A DNA stretch of 64,000 bases from Apostichopus japonicus (GCF_037975245.1 NC_092577.1:12981013-13045012), one strand, 5' to 3'. Positions 25,768-38,330 are shown, numbered from the stretch's first letter. Translations and numbers: made by a program. Notes: a model not told the origin generated them from the letters alone.

Positions 25768-27783
25768 TAAAGCAAAATACATCAATAAGGGTTTTTATTA
25801 GGGCCATTCAATATCAAATTACCAGATTTTGGAGTATGTTGTGTTTGGACCTCTTCTAAAAATTCTACAAAAGGTACAACGAGCTGTAGTGTACATACAC
25901 GATACACATGTATATCCGAATGTGCTATTTTTACAGTTTTTGATTATTTTTATCATAGAATATTATTGTGTGAATGTCCTCATTTTGGCGGACTCAAATG
26001 ATCGTTATTTGGAAAGCCACTTGAAAGCGACTCTGCCTCCCTCTGCCACTTGTTGCCTGGTGGCACCAGTAGATACTGTTTGGCATACATAAAAAACTTT
26101 AGTAAAACTTTTACTTAAACTATTAATGCAGTGATCATGCACTGTGGAAGCAATGATGTAGGAAGAATGTGCAATGCACTGGAGGCTCGTCAAAACATAG
26201 AATCTCTTGGTCAGTGTGCAAGAATTTGCTTTCATATCCCTATTTATATAATATCTGTTATGCTTCAAGTAGGCAATAGGCCCTTAATGATGAATTGCGC
26301 TATACCTCATATATTGCAATCCTGTTTGATAATACTTTTGGATGTGACATTTATTTTCTTAAAATCACAGACTATTATCCATATGTTTTGCACTGGAGGG
26401 GATTCACTTAAATTGGCAGGGGAAAACGCTTCTGGCAGCCATTTTACATTGGGTTCTGCTTTGCAGACCATATCGTGGTACTGTTCTCCCAATATCGGAC
26501 ATAGGCTTTGAGAGTCCAGCCCAAAATCAGTGTCTTTGTTTACTGATTTATTATTGTAATTGTTAGTGTTTATAATTACTTGCCGAGGTATTTAAGTGTC
26601 ATGCCTCGTCTCACAGGATATCTGAAGTTGCTTGAACCTGAAACTTGTTATATATGTAGCACTTGGTGATTAGATGTTGTAGTCAACAGACTTCAAAGTC
26701 TGAATATATTGTAAACATCGAGTCTCATGAAGTGAAAGTTTGTGTAACTCAAAATTTGTTATTTGGTAAATAATACATCTTTATTGCTTTTCATGAAGGT
26801 CAACGTTCACTTAACAACATTTAGAGATAAAGTCTTAATATAGCTGATCACCGAAGAACTGATAGTTGGTTAAACTTAAACCTTGGGCACGTTTCTGGTC
26901 AGCATCGCAGGAAATTGGAAAATTATTATATCCTAAGCTGTTGTTATCATTTAGTTATTGGTCTTCTTCGTTCCATTTTGTCTCAATGTACATGCAACAA
27001 GTAGTTTTATGTTCAGTAGTCTCTGCTTTGTATGTTAAATTATTTTCTATTTAATATTAAGCATAACAATTGTTTAAGTTTTACTTTGATGTTGTGTTCT
27101 TTCTGCGTTGATGTTTATGTTTGTTGTCCAGCAAAAAAAAACTACCTATTTCATGCCTACAATTAGAGTGTAAGCTTGGCTCAAACGATCCTATTATGAT
27201 CATCATTTTTATCCAATCATCCTTTCGTTGATTATGACATCATTCCAATGACTCAATTTCACCATACTTGTAATGAAATATGTCAAATAAATATGTAGAA
27301 AAATCAGCAATGGATTTTACCCTAAAATAATACATCTTTCTTAGTCGGTGGTTTATTTGGGATTTTTTTGGGCAGGTGAATGAACAGCTTGGGGAGGGGT
27401 ATTTTTACTTTTCCGTTATTCCAAATATATTTAATGTTGTCCTAGAAACTTGTAGAAGTCAAATGCAAATGCACATCCGGTCTTTGGGGGAGAAATAGTG
27501 TCAAAGGGAAATTCAGTGGAGCTGTGACTGGAAATTTGTCACGGGGGGGGGGGGGGGGGATGCCGGGCTCTGACTAGTGTGTAATGACCGGAAATATTTC
27601 ATTAGTTGCGTTTACTTTCAGATAGGTGGGGGGCAATGTTGGGACACAGGCAATATATTAAAACGCACAAAAACAAAGAATATCACAACAAAAAATTACA
27701 TTGGTGAGTTCTTTTTATTTTCCATCACAGTGAACAGCACAAATGAGCAAGGTATAAGGGTTTTCAGCATAACTTACTTCCCG
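25768..27783. other. Stretch without recognised gene
   Basis: AT-rich, with a G-run at about 27542-27560. The frames seen at 26131-26511 and elsewhere lack motifs and overlap on the other strand. Confidence 0.45.
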
Positions 27784-28130
27784 AAGTGCTTTTAACTCTG
27801 TTTTCCTTGTATTTTTCGCCTTTTGAAACCTTAGCGGGCTGGGCCTTCAAGCTTCATGTGGGTAGTTTTCCTTTCAGAACTGAGTTATAGCATTGGTCTG
27901 TTCAGCAGCCTTCAGTGGGTCATGAATTATGCTCTCCCATCTTTATGTTAGGGGCACAACCTTTTCTGTGGGGTGGGGCACATTTTGCCAAGCCACATCA
28001 GACCAATGCTATAACTCATTATGTTCTGAAAGGAAAATTACCCACATGAAGCTCGATATTGTTACAAGGCCCAGCCCGCTAGGGTTCCAAAAGGCGAATA
28101 ATACAAGGAAGACAAAGTAAAAAGCACTTT
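27784..28130. repeat. Inverted repeat, about 120-bp arms with 95-bp loop
   Basis: The left arm (aagtgcttttaactctg, then tttttcgccttttgaaacc, then gttatagcattggtctg) is inverted in the right arm (cagaccaatgctataactc, then ggttccaaaaggcgaa, then gacaaagtaaaaagcactt). Arms differ at a few places. It may be a MITE or a foldback of unknown family. No target duplication could be fixed. Confidence 0.85.
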
Positions 28131-29217
28131 GAAAGGTCACAGATGGCATCATTTAAATATTTTGTAGCATTTTGCAAAACTGTTATTTTAAGAGCATATA
28201 GGTTCCTACTTGATAGGCCACTAATGTACAGTAAATACATAACATTGCAAAGCAAATCATTTTAAGTTGATTTTATGAGATTTTGGAAAATCTAAGTTCA
28301 GCAATGACACCTACAAAAAATTCATACGATAGGTTCACAGTTTTACAATTTCACTTGCAGCATTTTTACATCAGTATACTGTACTTTTGACCTTTTTTTA
28401 AAGGTTTTATGTATAGATTATTTGAAAGAAAAATGTCTACCATCTCTAAGCTGAGCAATCTATTCCATTGCATTCTAACAGCCCCCACCCCCACCTTCCT
28501 CACCAATGCTTCATTAAGGACATGTGGCAACACACTATTTCACCCAAATTCACGGTGGAGACAATGGCATGAATTAACCATATTGTTCTTGGAAAACTTA
28601 AAAAATCAGGGCAAAATGTTTAGCTTGGCATGACCATAACCCAAAGCAACTCATAAAATAATTTAAAATGTAGTTCCATTGCAGAAAGGTCATTCTATGT
28701 CAAATAACGGATGCCTGTTGCTGCACCCTCTCCAAAAATTCAAAATGTATAGTATGCTTAGAACACCATGAAATGTGCACATCCTGAAAGATGTTAAACT
28801 TCAACATACCCCAAAATGTGGTGATTTGATATTGGATGACCCAGTTAATAACACACCATCATATCGTTAGCATGGTTTTTAAATGAATTCTACTAACCTC
28901 AGATGACCTTTGCCTTCTAAACACATCAGCAAACGAGATCGGGTACTTTCTGTTAAAAACAAGAGCCCAACGGCACTGTGGTTCCTTGCGTAGGGGTATA
29001 TGACAATACATATAATATTATTAGAGCAAGATTGGGCTCAACTAGTCCAAGTAATTGTGGTCCTACACGTACACATAAAGTAACCAACACTATAGCCAAA
29101 ACTTTTTTGATCACAAATTGTGATCGGAGTTTTGATCGGAAGGCACTTTTGAGATCTGAATATGGCGTCGAAAATGTAAGAAATATGAGGTCACCTACAA
29201 GCGGGTCGATAGATATG
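28131..29217. other. Stretch without recognised gene
   Basis: AT-rich with one C-rich patch (28480-28500). A 130-codon frame begins at 28978, but its second half lies in a duplicated non-coding repeat, so it is not supported as a gene. Confidence 0.45.
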
Positions 29218-29670
29218 GTAACATTGGTGACCTCAGATCAAATGACGTATCAGTTTGAAAATGCTCCACCAGCCCATTCACAACTTGTCCCGAAATATCA
29301 ATCGTGTCAGACCCTGGCACTGGGAGTTAATTGCATTAAATGTCTAAATATTAACTTTGAACTTGTATAACTTCACACACAAAGGTCAACTGGGGTCTAC
29401 CATTGCCTTTTTTGATCGGTGAGATGTGTATATAGCATCAAAACTATAAAAATTAAAACATTTTTACTTAGCCCATTTTCACCCCAAAATACTTTTTTTT
29501 AACTTTAATTGACCGTTGGTGACCTCGGATCACATGACCGTTAAGTTTGAAAATATTTCCCTATCCTAATTCCAACTTGTTCCAAAATAACAACCGTGTC
29601 ACACCTTGGCACTTGGAGTTATTGCATTAAATGTCTGAAAATTAACTTTGACCTAGTATAACTTCACAAA
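29218..29670. repeat. Two diverged direct copies, about 292 bp apart
   Basis: The stretch with ggtgacctcagatcaaatga, then tggcactgggagttaattgc, then attaactttgaacttgtat at 29226-29372 recurs with changes at 29518-29665 (ggtgacctcggatcacatga and so on). The second copy does not keep the frame of the first, which argues against a coding role for the 130-codon open frame that runs through the first copy. Confidence 0.75.
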
Positions 29671-29759
29671 TTTTTTACATGAAAACCTTGAACTCTGAAA
29701 TCAACATTACATGGCTACCTGTACAATGTTGATGCTGGAAAAGGAATTGGCATAATGAC

Positions 29760-30930
29760 ATACCTTCAATGTGAAAAGGCATGTACTATACACTAAACAC
29801 AATAATAGTTTTCAGCTATTGACTGCAATAAAGCATGTGGCAAAGCTTCACACCAAATTATATAGTATGTGCTGCTTTCACACTCTCACAAATGAATGTC
29901 ACTTAATATTGCAAATCACATTAAAATGTCCTAGATTACACTTTATTTAGGCTTGCTGATATTTGTACATTTCAATAAACCTTCTGTATAATAAAAAAAA
30001 AACTGTAATGGCTTGAGGGGGGTGGGGGTGATTACTTCACTTTACATACTAGCGATTTTGTCAAATATAGTAACACTCTTACTACTAAGTGAAACCTATA
30101 TAGTACATTTATATATCAATATTGAGTGTGTATTAATGTGTTCCCCATATAGTATACTAATAAATTGGCTATAGGCCACTAGTGTAGTCTTAAGTATTAT
30201 AAAATAAGATTCAGCCACTAACAGTAATAGTAAAACGGAATGTGGCAAAGCTTCACACCACACAATATGGTGTGTGCTGCCTTCACACTCTCACTTTTAC
30301 CAGTTAAATGACATTCCCATGCCAACTACATCACATGAACTACTGCGCATTGGCCTTTCTTGGGAAACACCTACTGATATTTGTACCATTTAATAAACAT
30401 ACTGTACAATATCCTTTAACTGAACTGGGTTTGGGAAGGAGGAGGGGATCGGAGGTTGTGATGGTTGGTTGATCACTTTACTGTACATACTAAAGGTTTC
30501 TGGAAATACAGTAACACTCTTTCTACTAAGTGAAACCTATGTAGTGCATTTATATATCAATATTTGAGTAATGAATGTGTTCCTCATATAGTCTACTGAT
30601 CAATTGGCTATAGGCCACTAGTGTAGTGTTAAGTATTCTAAAATAAGTTTCAGCCACTAACAGCAATTAAACAGTATGTGTCAAACCTTCACACCACACA
30701 AGATGGTGTATGCTGTCTTCAAACCCGCACTTATTCCAGTCACCTTAGGCAAACCACATGAGGGTTTTATAATATACTATTTTTGGATAGGCCTGCCGAC
30801 ACTCGCATTATCCAATGACCCTACATAAACCTATTCTTAGGGTTTATAAATTAAGAGGGAATTAGGGTTTTGGTGGTGGACTCCTGACAAATATGTGACC
30901 AAATAAAATTAAATCCAAGGATCCTCACAC
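29760..30930. repeat. Degenerate tandem repeat, unit about 405-440 bp
   Basis: The words caaagcttcacacca (29840, 30245, with related forms near 30681 and 30920) and taacactctt(a/t)ctactaagtg (about 30071 and 30512) mark roughly two and a half diverged units. Units also share an aaattggctataggccacta word. No protein is coded. Confidence 0.75.
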
Positions 30931-31084
30931 CACACCAGATGGTATATGCTGTCTTAATAAAATGGGTCATATGCAAATAAACATAATAATAAGGAATCAA
31001 GAATTTAAAATGGTGGTTTTCATAAAATGTCACCAATTGGTGAGCTTTCCTCCACTTCATAAACCCATCCATAAGTTTATCCTC

Positions 31085-31408
31085 CTTATATATATATTTT
31101 TTAATATAACAAATACACTTTGTGTTTGAAGATGTGTCATCACCTGTTCTTTCGTTTGGCACTGTTTCTGTGCTGACAGTTGTATCTTTCCCATCACTTT
31201 GTTGGCTTTCCGAGCACTCGCTACTACTGGAAAATGTAGGAAATAGAGGGGAAGGACATTGATCATCCAAGTTGGTCTCTGCCATCCATGACAGAAACTT
31301 TCTGTCACAGCCTACTTCTTCAGAAGCGCAGGGTCTACTTTTCATTGTCTTCAATCGCCTTGCTTTGCTCCTTCTTTTTATTTTCTCCTTCCCTATTTTT
31401 CGGGCCAT
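31085..31408 (-). CDS. Possible first exon, basic then Ser-rich protein
   Basis: Read on the minus strand, an ATG at 31408 in a fair context starts MARKIGKEKIKRRSKARRLK, a strongly basic N-terminus with a nuclear-localisation look. This is followed by DRKFLSWMAETNLDD and an acidic/serine-rich region (FPTFSSSSECSESQQSDG, then ERTGDDTSSNTK). After about residue 100 the frame turns to ordinary AT-rich sequence, so the exon probably ends there, near 31090-31110, at a donor that I cannot fix. No domain is recognised and no further exon was found upstream on this strand. Confidence 0.4.
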
Positions 31409-33330
31409 CGCATTTCTACAAGAAAAACAAGCAATAAATGAACAGTGGGTTCAGATAATAGTTTGTGACTTGACTTTTGCATTCAAAGTTGTCTGGTATT
31501 ATATGAGCCAATTCATTTTGGTTGGTAGAGTTTGGGGTGTAATGATTTGCCTATTGTGGTCACCTATCAAAACTGTATTGGTCCCAAATATGCCAGATAT
31601 TTAAATATGGTCACCTTTGGCCAAGTAACCTCAATTGGGCATTCAGTCACCATGAGTGTTCATTGAGAATGTTTGAGAACAATTTGGTAAGTACTGTAAA
31701 GAACTCTAGATAAGTTTAAGTAACTTATACAGAAATTTATTGAGTTGTAGCAAATTATTACAATTTATTTGTTATTCTTTTTTTGTGGGGTTATTATTCA
31801 ATGTGCTCGGGAGACAATGCTACAATTAATGGAAAGAAGTGTACTAATAAATGTATAAGATGTGCGGGGCGGGTGATTAGTGAAGTACAGGAGGAGGTGA
31901 ACGTAACGACCTGGCTCCCTTTGGACTGACAGTAATCCCCATCCATGTCCAGATTATGTAGCAAGTAATTCCATGCAGTGGTAGGTTAAGTCAGCCTTCT
32001 ATGACCCTGCTATCCTTTATCTTTCGTTCCTCGGGCTAATAAAACTCATAATATTAAATTGCTTTTTCTGTACAGCCTACTGCGATTGTGGTGTCTTGTT
32101 TTTCTCCAAGTTGTTGTTATCAAGCTATTTTCACTTTTAAATAGTTTTTGAAAAATTCTAGTAATTTTTTGTTGTGTTTGTATACTTATTTGTTACTGTC
32201 CTGTGTAATTTACTTTAATATCATGATACGTTATGTCTTTTGCTGCAGGTTAAAAATATATATTCTTGTGAACGAAGACAATTTATCTCCTATGCCTAGC
32301 CTTGGCTGAATACATGCCACAACTTCGCACAAGGATGGTGTTTTGATTTTCTTGTTTCAAACACCGAGGCAAGGGCACCCAATTTCAAGCGAATAGTTGC
32401 TTTGCTTGGCTCCATCTTGGTAGACTAGGCCTTGTTCTAGTACTCTACTAGTAGTAGTTAGACTTAAGTACTAGGCTAGGCCTGGCAGTAGTAAGTAGTA
32501 CTACTATTACTAAGCCAAATATACATCATAATTTAAAGAACAAGTTGGGCATAGACTTTAGTACTTACTTCAAAAAGTTCATCTTTAGTACATCAAAGGC
32601 TTTCAGAAGATAATTAGCTGTTTATATCATCTAAGACTCTCGTACGTATTGTCAAAAACCTTACATAACCGACAACGTACATGTCAATAGGGCCACCTTT
32701 ATACCATAGAAACTCTCAAACTATTCAGCGTAAGGTTAAGTTTTCCTAGCATTGCACTAAATTAGGCCTATCACTAGTTGTATTACGGTTATGTTTAGCC
32801 TAAGTTCGGCAAACCTTGGATGTGAAACACGCCAATGTTTCATAGCCTAGTACTCACTTTTTCAATCAAATCAATCTCTTCTGTAGCCTTCTTCTACTTG
32901 AACAATGAGCCGAGACAAAAAATGAGGGAATTTTAAGGCCAGTTTGAACTCGCTACAGAACGAAATCTTCAGACCTGAGCATTTTTTTCACAGCGCCTTA
33001 ATGTGTAGATTCACGATCACGATCGCCGGGGTCTCACTAGTTCCGCCCGAACTGCGCGGGCTTTTCTCCTGGGGAGGATGTACGCCCAGGGATCGGCACG
33101 ATTTGAAAGTTCATATCGGAATTAAACTTCTCAAAATTATCTATTGCGATGACTATTGCAACAAATTGGAAATTCAACCACTAATTAGGGTATAAATAAT
33201 CCAGCTAAGAATCTTACAACATTAAAACAATCATCAAACGTAAAAATTATATCTTATATGCGTTCATAGCTCAGGTAAATCAGGCTACTTGAGAGGAAAA
33301 TAGTTACGTAATATACAAGCTAGTAGGATT
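31409..33330. other. Stretch without recognised gene
   Basis: Contains tagtag/ctagta-type low-complexity words around 32430-32520 and repeated taggcct words. No gene or repeat partner recognised. Confidence 0.45.
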
Positions 33331-33883
33331 GGTTCAGGTGTCGGAAATGTCTTTCTTGTATGAAAGAGCTTAAAAAGACAAACAGAATAGTGAAGAAACT
33401 ACCATGATAGCATTCTCTGTTAAGGAGATAGCACACTTTGAAGATTTCAAAATTTCTTTGCAAATGACTGATATAGAAAGAATAACTGTGAGGGTGTGAG
33501 GTCACATCCTCACTTCCTTAACATGTGTCAATATTTTTCATTAAAAATAATTGCATTTTTTCACAAATCTAAAAAAATATCATCAAACATTCTTCAGATG
33601 CTAATTCTCAAATACTTCCCTTGACACAAATGAGATCTCCTGACGTATCTTTTGGTTGTAAGTCATAAAATATTACATAATATTTTAATAAAATAACAAA
33701 GACTTTTTAGGACTGTGAGGATATGACGTCACAGCTAGTATGATTTCAGCAGTTTCTACACAATCAGATAGAACTTTAAACTTGAATATCTCCTAAACAA
33801 GATATTTGAATAATGTCTTCACTATAGGGTTTCTTTTATTGTCCTCTTTCATATCAGATAAAAATTTGTGACACCTGAACTAA
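33331..33883. mobile_element. Element with terminal inverted repeats, about 550 bp
   Basis: The left end starts GGTTCAGGTGTC and the right end is the inverse with one added base (GACACCTGAACTAACC). Inversion continues inward with gaps (tatgaaagag on the left, ctctttcatat on the right; atagtgaagaa on the left, cttcactata on the right). The interior is AT-rich and non-coding. It is probably a MITE. No unambiguous target duplication was seen. Confidence 0.65.
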
Positions 33884-34083
33884 CCTTGAATAGTGCAACA
33901 ACGGCCAGTGTCCACCAGTGCACGCCCGTGCTACTAAATGGCTGATTTTCACATGACCGCGCTCACGCGATCCAAACAGAAAGACGTAGTTGGATTAGTG
34001 CAGTGTACGGTAAACTTTAAATTAAAATGAGAACAAACTGAACAAGTTATCTAAGGATGTGATTTGTACTTCATTCCTCTCAG

Positions 34084-34335
34084 CCAATTCCAGAAATGGA
34101 ACATTATGTCTCTTCGGAGTATATATCCAACATGCGACAAAACCACCAGTGGGCTGGAGAACCGGAAATTGTCGCCACCAAGAAAAAATATGGAGTGAAT
34201 ATGAAAGTAGTCACAAGTGCAGCATGTAGTACAGCGAACGAATTTTACAAGCATGACTTCCAAGAGGAGAACGCTACCGAGACGTTGTACTTGGGACATA
34301 TCCATGAGAAACACTATGTCAGCCTCGGTAGGTAG
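34084..34335 (+). CDS. OTU-domain protease, exon 2 (intact frame)
   Basis: After the acceptor cattcctctcag (ending 34083) the frame reads PIPEMEHYVSSEYISNM, then RQNHQWAGEPEIVATKKKYG, then NMKVV, and ends ETLYLGHIHEKHYVSLGR. W-G-x-x-E-x-x-A followed by a strand and a late HY is the C-terminal half of an OTU domain; the H of KHY is the expected catalytic histidine. The exon starts on a codon boundary, as does the end of exon 1 at 18955. The stop is at 34333-34335, though a GTAGGT just before it could instead act as a donor. An alternative is that this exon is only a fragment left by duplication. Confidence 0.65.
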   Translation, partial: PIPEMEHYVSSEYISNMRQNHQWAGEPEIVATKKKYGVNMKVVTSAACSTANEFYKHDFQEENATETLYLGHIHEKHYVSLGR

Positions 34336-35009
34336 AACACTGTTTATGTCACCAAATCAAGTTGTTTTTCACTTTGAGGGAGAAGGCGTTCACTCGCTGT
34401 AGGACATTTCAGACCAGCAAGACAGTTCTGGTTACAGCTGGCAATGTGTTCAGTACTGTAATTTTGTGTGCGTGTGTGTGCGTGTGTGCGATGCTTACCG
34501 ACTTTACTTTATTAGGCTGAGCGTCATTTTGCTGAGAAATCAGATAAAAATATGTTTCTCGCTTTGATTGAGCTAGGGCAAATTGCTCTTAGTGTATTCA
34601 CACACGTCACGAGTATGCCACTAGACCAGACTGACAGAGGGAAGGGAATAATGTTTTGCTCAAGATCGGTACAAACGTCAGTAAGTCTGCTACCTTCAAT
34701 TGCTCGACATATCATTCAGTTTTCGAATCATTGGAGGAATCTACGTAGTCAGGACGGGTATGTTTGTATGAATATATCAAACCTGGCACATCGCCGGATT
34801 GGTATGTCTGACCACAATATTGGCAGTCGAGGGATCACTAAGCCTTTTGGATTTATGGTTGAGGTACCACCGTTGGCTTTGACAAGGTGCCTAGTAGTAG
34901 CTCTATGTTCAACTGCTATAATGAATCCTCGTTTCATCAGTAGAATGAATTAGAGCATATATCTTCATTGCTACATTCAAGCGCATGACAAAATACAGAC
35001 CGAGTGACA

Positions 35010-35057
35010 ATGGCTGATATAAAGACTTCAGAGGAGCTTCGGTATACGCTCCGCGTG
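35010..35057 (+). CDS. Possible short first coding exon in family D
   Basis: An ATG at 35010 opens MADIKTSEELRYTLRV and ends at a GTAAGT donor (35058). A further exon-like block follows at 35293-35359 between a ttttcag acceptor and a GTGGGA donor; it is open in two frames. Copy 1 keeps the end of the first block (EELRYTLR) but differs upstream of it and has lost most of the region that carries the second block. The product is unknown and may be a downstream part of the OTU gene. Confidence 0.3.
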
Positions 35058-36132
35058 GTAAGTCGCTTATCCAGCTCTATATGCATTTGAACCTACATGA
35101 AATATTTTGTTTTGCATCACCGACTGGGAGAGGTACTCGCTCATCTCTTTGGATTCTCTGAACGAAGCCTGGCCTCTCTTGTGCACATTCAGCACTGCAA
35201 TTTTATAATAAATTAGCACTACCTATCCCTCAAACGAGTAGGTATATGCTCATAACCCTTATCATAATGACGATAACTCTTCCACTTTTCAGAACCAGAT
35301 GACGATCAAGACCTCACTAAAGACCGTGGAGCTCCCTCACCAGCAATGTCTTCGGCAGGTGGGAATTGCCAGTTGATTGTTTGTTTGTTTATTAGGTAAC
35401 AGTCATGCAGTTGAGGGTTACTGCTGCAGACTCTAGACTCAGAATTCCCCCCCCCCCCCCCCTTATACGTTGTACACTTGAACCCAAATATGGTGAGGAT
35501 ACAGGGTCATATTTCAATACAATTGATTGCAAAAAAATGTGATATTCTAATACAACTGATGGACATAATGTTCACAGTGCGTGTACAGGTTTGCAACTCG
35601 ATTGTAGAAGAAAATGCACACGACATCCTGGTAAGTGTGTATAGTCAATTTGTCTCTCCAAATATACGGCGTGGAGCCAGTGATTGGAGGAGGTATGACA
35701 CCGCTAACTAAAATGGCCCCGAGAGCCCTTTGAAGGTCGGAAAAAGCAGGGGAAGAGACTGTATTTCCACTGTAGATCTCCAATGGCCTATATCATTCAG
35801 CATTTACATCAATTGCACAGTACAAAACAGCACTGAAAAGAAAACACTGACATCTAAGCATGCTCATCCATTACTGCGTATGCCCCCACTGAGTCCATCC
35901 GGAATTAATATTTTGATGTAAAAATAGCTCCCGGTCGATACTCTACTGAAATGGCTGACATCGTTTTGATATAATTATGCGAAAAACAAGCAATATTTTC
36001 CATGATTACGATCCTAAATCTGAGAAGCACGTGTCAGAAAACTTACCCATCCAAACACTCTGTTGCATAGGCAGAACAAAAGCCTACATAGAAGAATTCC
36101 TAGGTTCCAGGACAAGGCAGCTAGTAGGCATT

Positions 36133-36784
36133 AATCAAGGGTATTGTTCACAGCAGTTAGGTGTTTATCTAGTTCTACATAGTCTTAATTTAATGTTATA
36201 CAAACAAAGGGGAATCGGTCTCCATAAAAACCTATTTAACCTAACCCCTAAATCATTTTTTTTTAAATTTAATAAGGAAACGTTCGGGAATTGTTAGTCT
36301 GTAGGATTGATCAGTGTTTTAGGGGTTAGATTTGATAGGATTTTGTGGAGACCGACTTCCCTTTGTTTTGTACAAATTTAAAACCCGTCCGTAATATTGA
36401 AGTACTTTATTTAATCAATGTAACCATATATGTAATCACATATGTAACCAATTTAACCATTACTTCTAGTTTCCTTAATATTCGGCTCGTATCCCGTAAC
36501 GTTAACAATTCCTAAACGTTTACTATCAAACCTATCAAACTTAACCACTAAAACACTGATCCATCTCAAGTTTCCTTAATATTCGGTTCGTATCCCGTAA
36601 CGTTAACATTGCCCGAACGTATATATAAGGAAACGTTCGGGATACTAAAGGTTTAGGATACTAAAGTATCATATCAAATCAAGGTTGGGCGAAATGACCA
36701 GGCTTGTTGGGCAAAATGGTAAGGTTGGGCGAAATGGCAGTTGGGCAAAATGGTTGTTGGGCGAAGTGACCTGCTTCCGTGGAG
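36133..36784. mobile_element. 650-bp insertion in family D, hairpins and short repeats
   Basis: Absent from copy 1 at the matching site (about 12405). It holds a hairpin (arms about 36201-36256 and 36318-36376, sharing cggtctcca and aacccctaaa) and two copies of a block with tatcccgtaacgttaaca (36490 and 36590). It also has the word aaggaaacgttcggga in inverse forms, and about five TTGGGC(A/G)AAATGG-like units at 36686-36768. Termini are not defined. The class is unknown. Confidence 0.6.
36686..36768 (+). repeat. Short tandem repeat of TTGGGCRAAATGG type
   Basis: Units such as gttgggcgaaatgacc, ttgggcaaaatgg, ttgggcgaaatggcag and ttgggcgaagtgacc follow one another with variable spacing. It is a degenerate minisatellite inside the 36133-36784 insertion. 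Confidence 0.75.
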
Positions 36785-37195
36785 AACACTGGCTAACGGT
36801 TACCCCCTCCCCTGTGAGAAAAGTTTTGTGTGAATAAGTGTCCTTACATGCTATCTGGTGTTAAATTTGTCATCTTTGGAAGTAAAATTGTGTCGAGAAT
36901 TTATGTTATCTAAAAATGGCTAACTGCCGAAAGGGGGTGGGGATTGGCCTGATACACCCCCTCCCACTGGCTACGTCAATGGTGTGAACTATTCTATTCT
37001 GGGGACAAAACAGAAGTCACATGACCTAAAGTAAGGAAGTTCGATTTTGTAACTATGAGTCACTGCATAGGCAGGGTAAGTCTTTCCGTCGCTAGGCCCC
37101 CAAAAGACAGCCAAAATCTAGCTGCCTGCAACCATCATTGGATTGAGTTATGACATCATAAGTAAGCACAGTTGGCCCTCTGGATAATATATACA

Positions 37196-38330
37196 TTAAC
37201 TAACTATTCACGTCCACGCTTTCGAAAAGCAAGGGCCGTAGCAACCTTAACTACGCATGAACAAGGTGAACGGGTTAACAGCATCGTGAGCTGTTAACCC
37301 GTTTTACCCGTAACCCGTATTACTTATGAGAGTATCTTTTTCGCATATACACTGGAACAATGGTAACCTCTACGATATTGCTCCAGTTCTGTATAGAGAC
37401 AGGTATTGTATGTTGACTTGTGCTATACTAATGCCATCAGCTTCAACTTTAAAGTCTTAAATAAGAAAAACAGTCCAAAGTTTATTTTGCAATATTATTT
37501 GTGGACTTAAAAATGCAGTTTTCTGGGCTGAAATTCATCACTGTGTAAATGGCGTTTTAATAAATTTCGAATAAACTTAGTCAGTGTAGAACGTTAAGTG
37601 TTTCAATACCAAACATGTAGTAGGATGAAGTAGTTTTATCAACCAGACTGCAGTGCTCAGAATGCCTTTTAGCTTAAATTCGTTTCATTTTAAATGAAAG
37701 CTGTGCACATTTCTTCTATTGTGACACTAAATCAAATGGTAAAGTACATAGCGCTCCAGTTTCCGGGCTGGATTATTCTTAATTAAACCTCCTAATATTT
37801 GCAAAAAGGCAGAATTTCAGAGAAAGAAAGTTCCGTTTTCTCTCGTTGTGGGTACCTTTTCCTTAGTAAGTATCTCTCAGTGCACAAAGGTATACCATCG
37901 AATTAATACTGTATAGCTATATATATACACGTAAGGGTACAAGTAGTTTTACAAACCAGAGTGCAATGTTCATGATGATTTTTTGCTTTAATTCGTATAA
38001 TGATTGACATCTGTGCACATGTCTTCTAATATAACGCTACATTAAATGAACAAGTACTGAGCGCTCCATTTTCTTAGCTGACTTTCCTTCAAAGAACTTA
38101 CTTGATATGTAAAAAAAGCAACATTTTCAGAGAAAGGCAGTTCGGTTTCCTCTCGTTCTGGGTATATTTTCTTTAGCTAGTATCTCCCAGTGGGCAAAAT
38201 AAAACCACGGAAACGATACTGTGTAGCTGTAGAAAAAATATAAGCACTCATTGTTATCTATTTACGTGGCTATGAAATATTAAATCTGAATTCTGCCTTA
38301 AAGACGAACGATAGTAATTTTCAGCATTGA
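37196..38330. repeat. Family C repeat, copy C1
   Basis: Aligns in order with 46990-47130 plus 50376-50721 plus 52081-52480 and with 44838-45230. It contains two internal direct units of about 310 bp, each with a ctctcgttgtgggtac-like word followed by agtgggcaaa and actgtgtagctgta-like words. This copy lacks both insertions present in C3, so it shows the uninterrupted insertion sites. Confidence 0.75.
37269..37303. repeat. Perfect 14-bp stem hairpin, 7-base loop
   Basis: AACGGGTTAACAGC, then ATCGTGA, then the exact inverse GCTGTTAACCCGTT. The paralogous site at 47057-47090 is diverged and no longer pairs well. Confidence 0.85.

Larger units (their letters stand above)
33940..37195 (+). repeat. 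Family D repeat, copy 3 (3' part)
   Basis: Aligns with copy 1 from about 10195 to 12852. The match begins where copy 2 (ending 19265) stops, so copies 2 and 3 look like two halves of one unit. It keeps OTU exon 2 open, and has about 240 bp (35117-35350) that copy 1 lacks and a 650-bp insertion (about 36133-36784) absent from copy 1. The right end of the shared region is at gataatatatacatt (about 37195). Confidence 0.8.

Noticed and set aside
28978-29370. 130-codon plus-strand open frame
   Set aside because: Its second half lies in a duplicated repeat whose other copy does not keep the frame, and no motif is seen.
34552-34953. 133-codon plus-strand open frame in family D copy 3
   Set aside because: The aligned region of copy 1 does not conserve the frame, and the composition is not protein-like.
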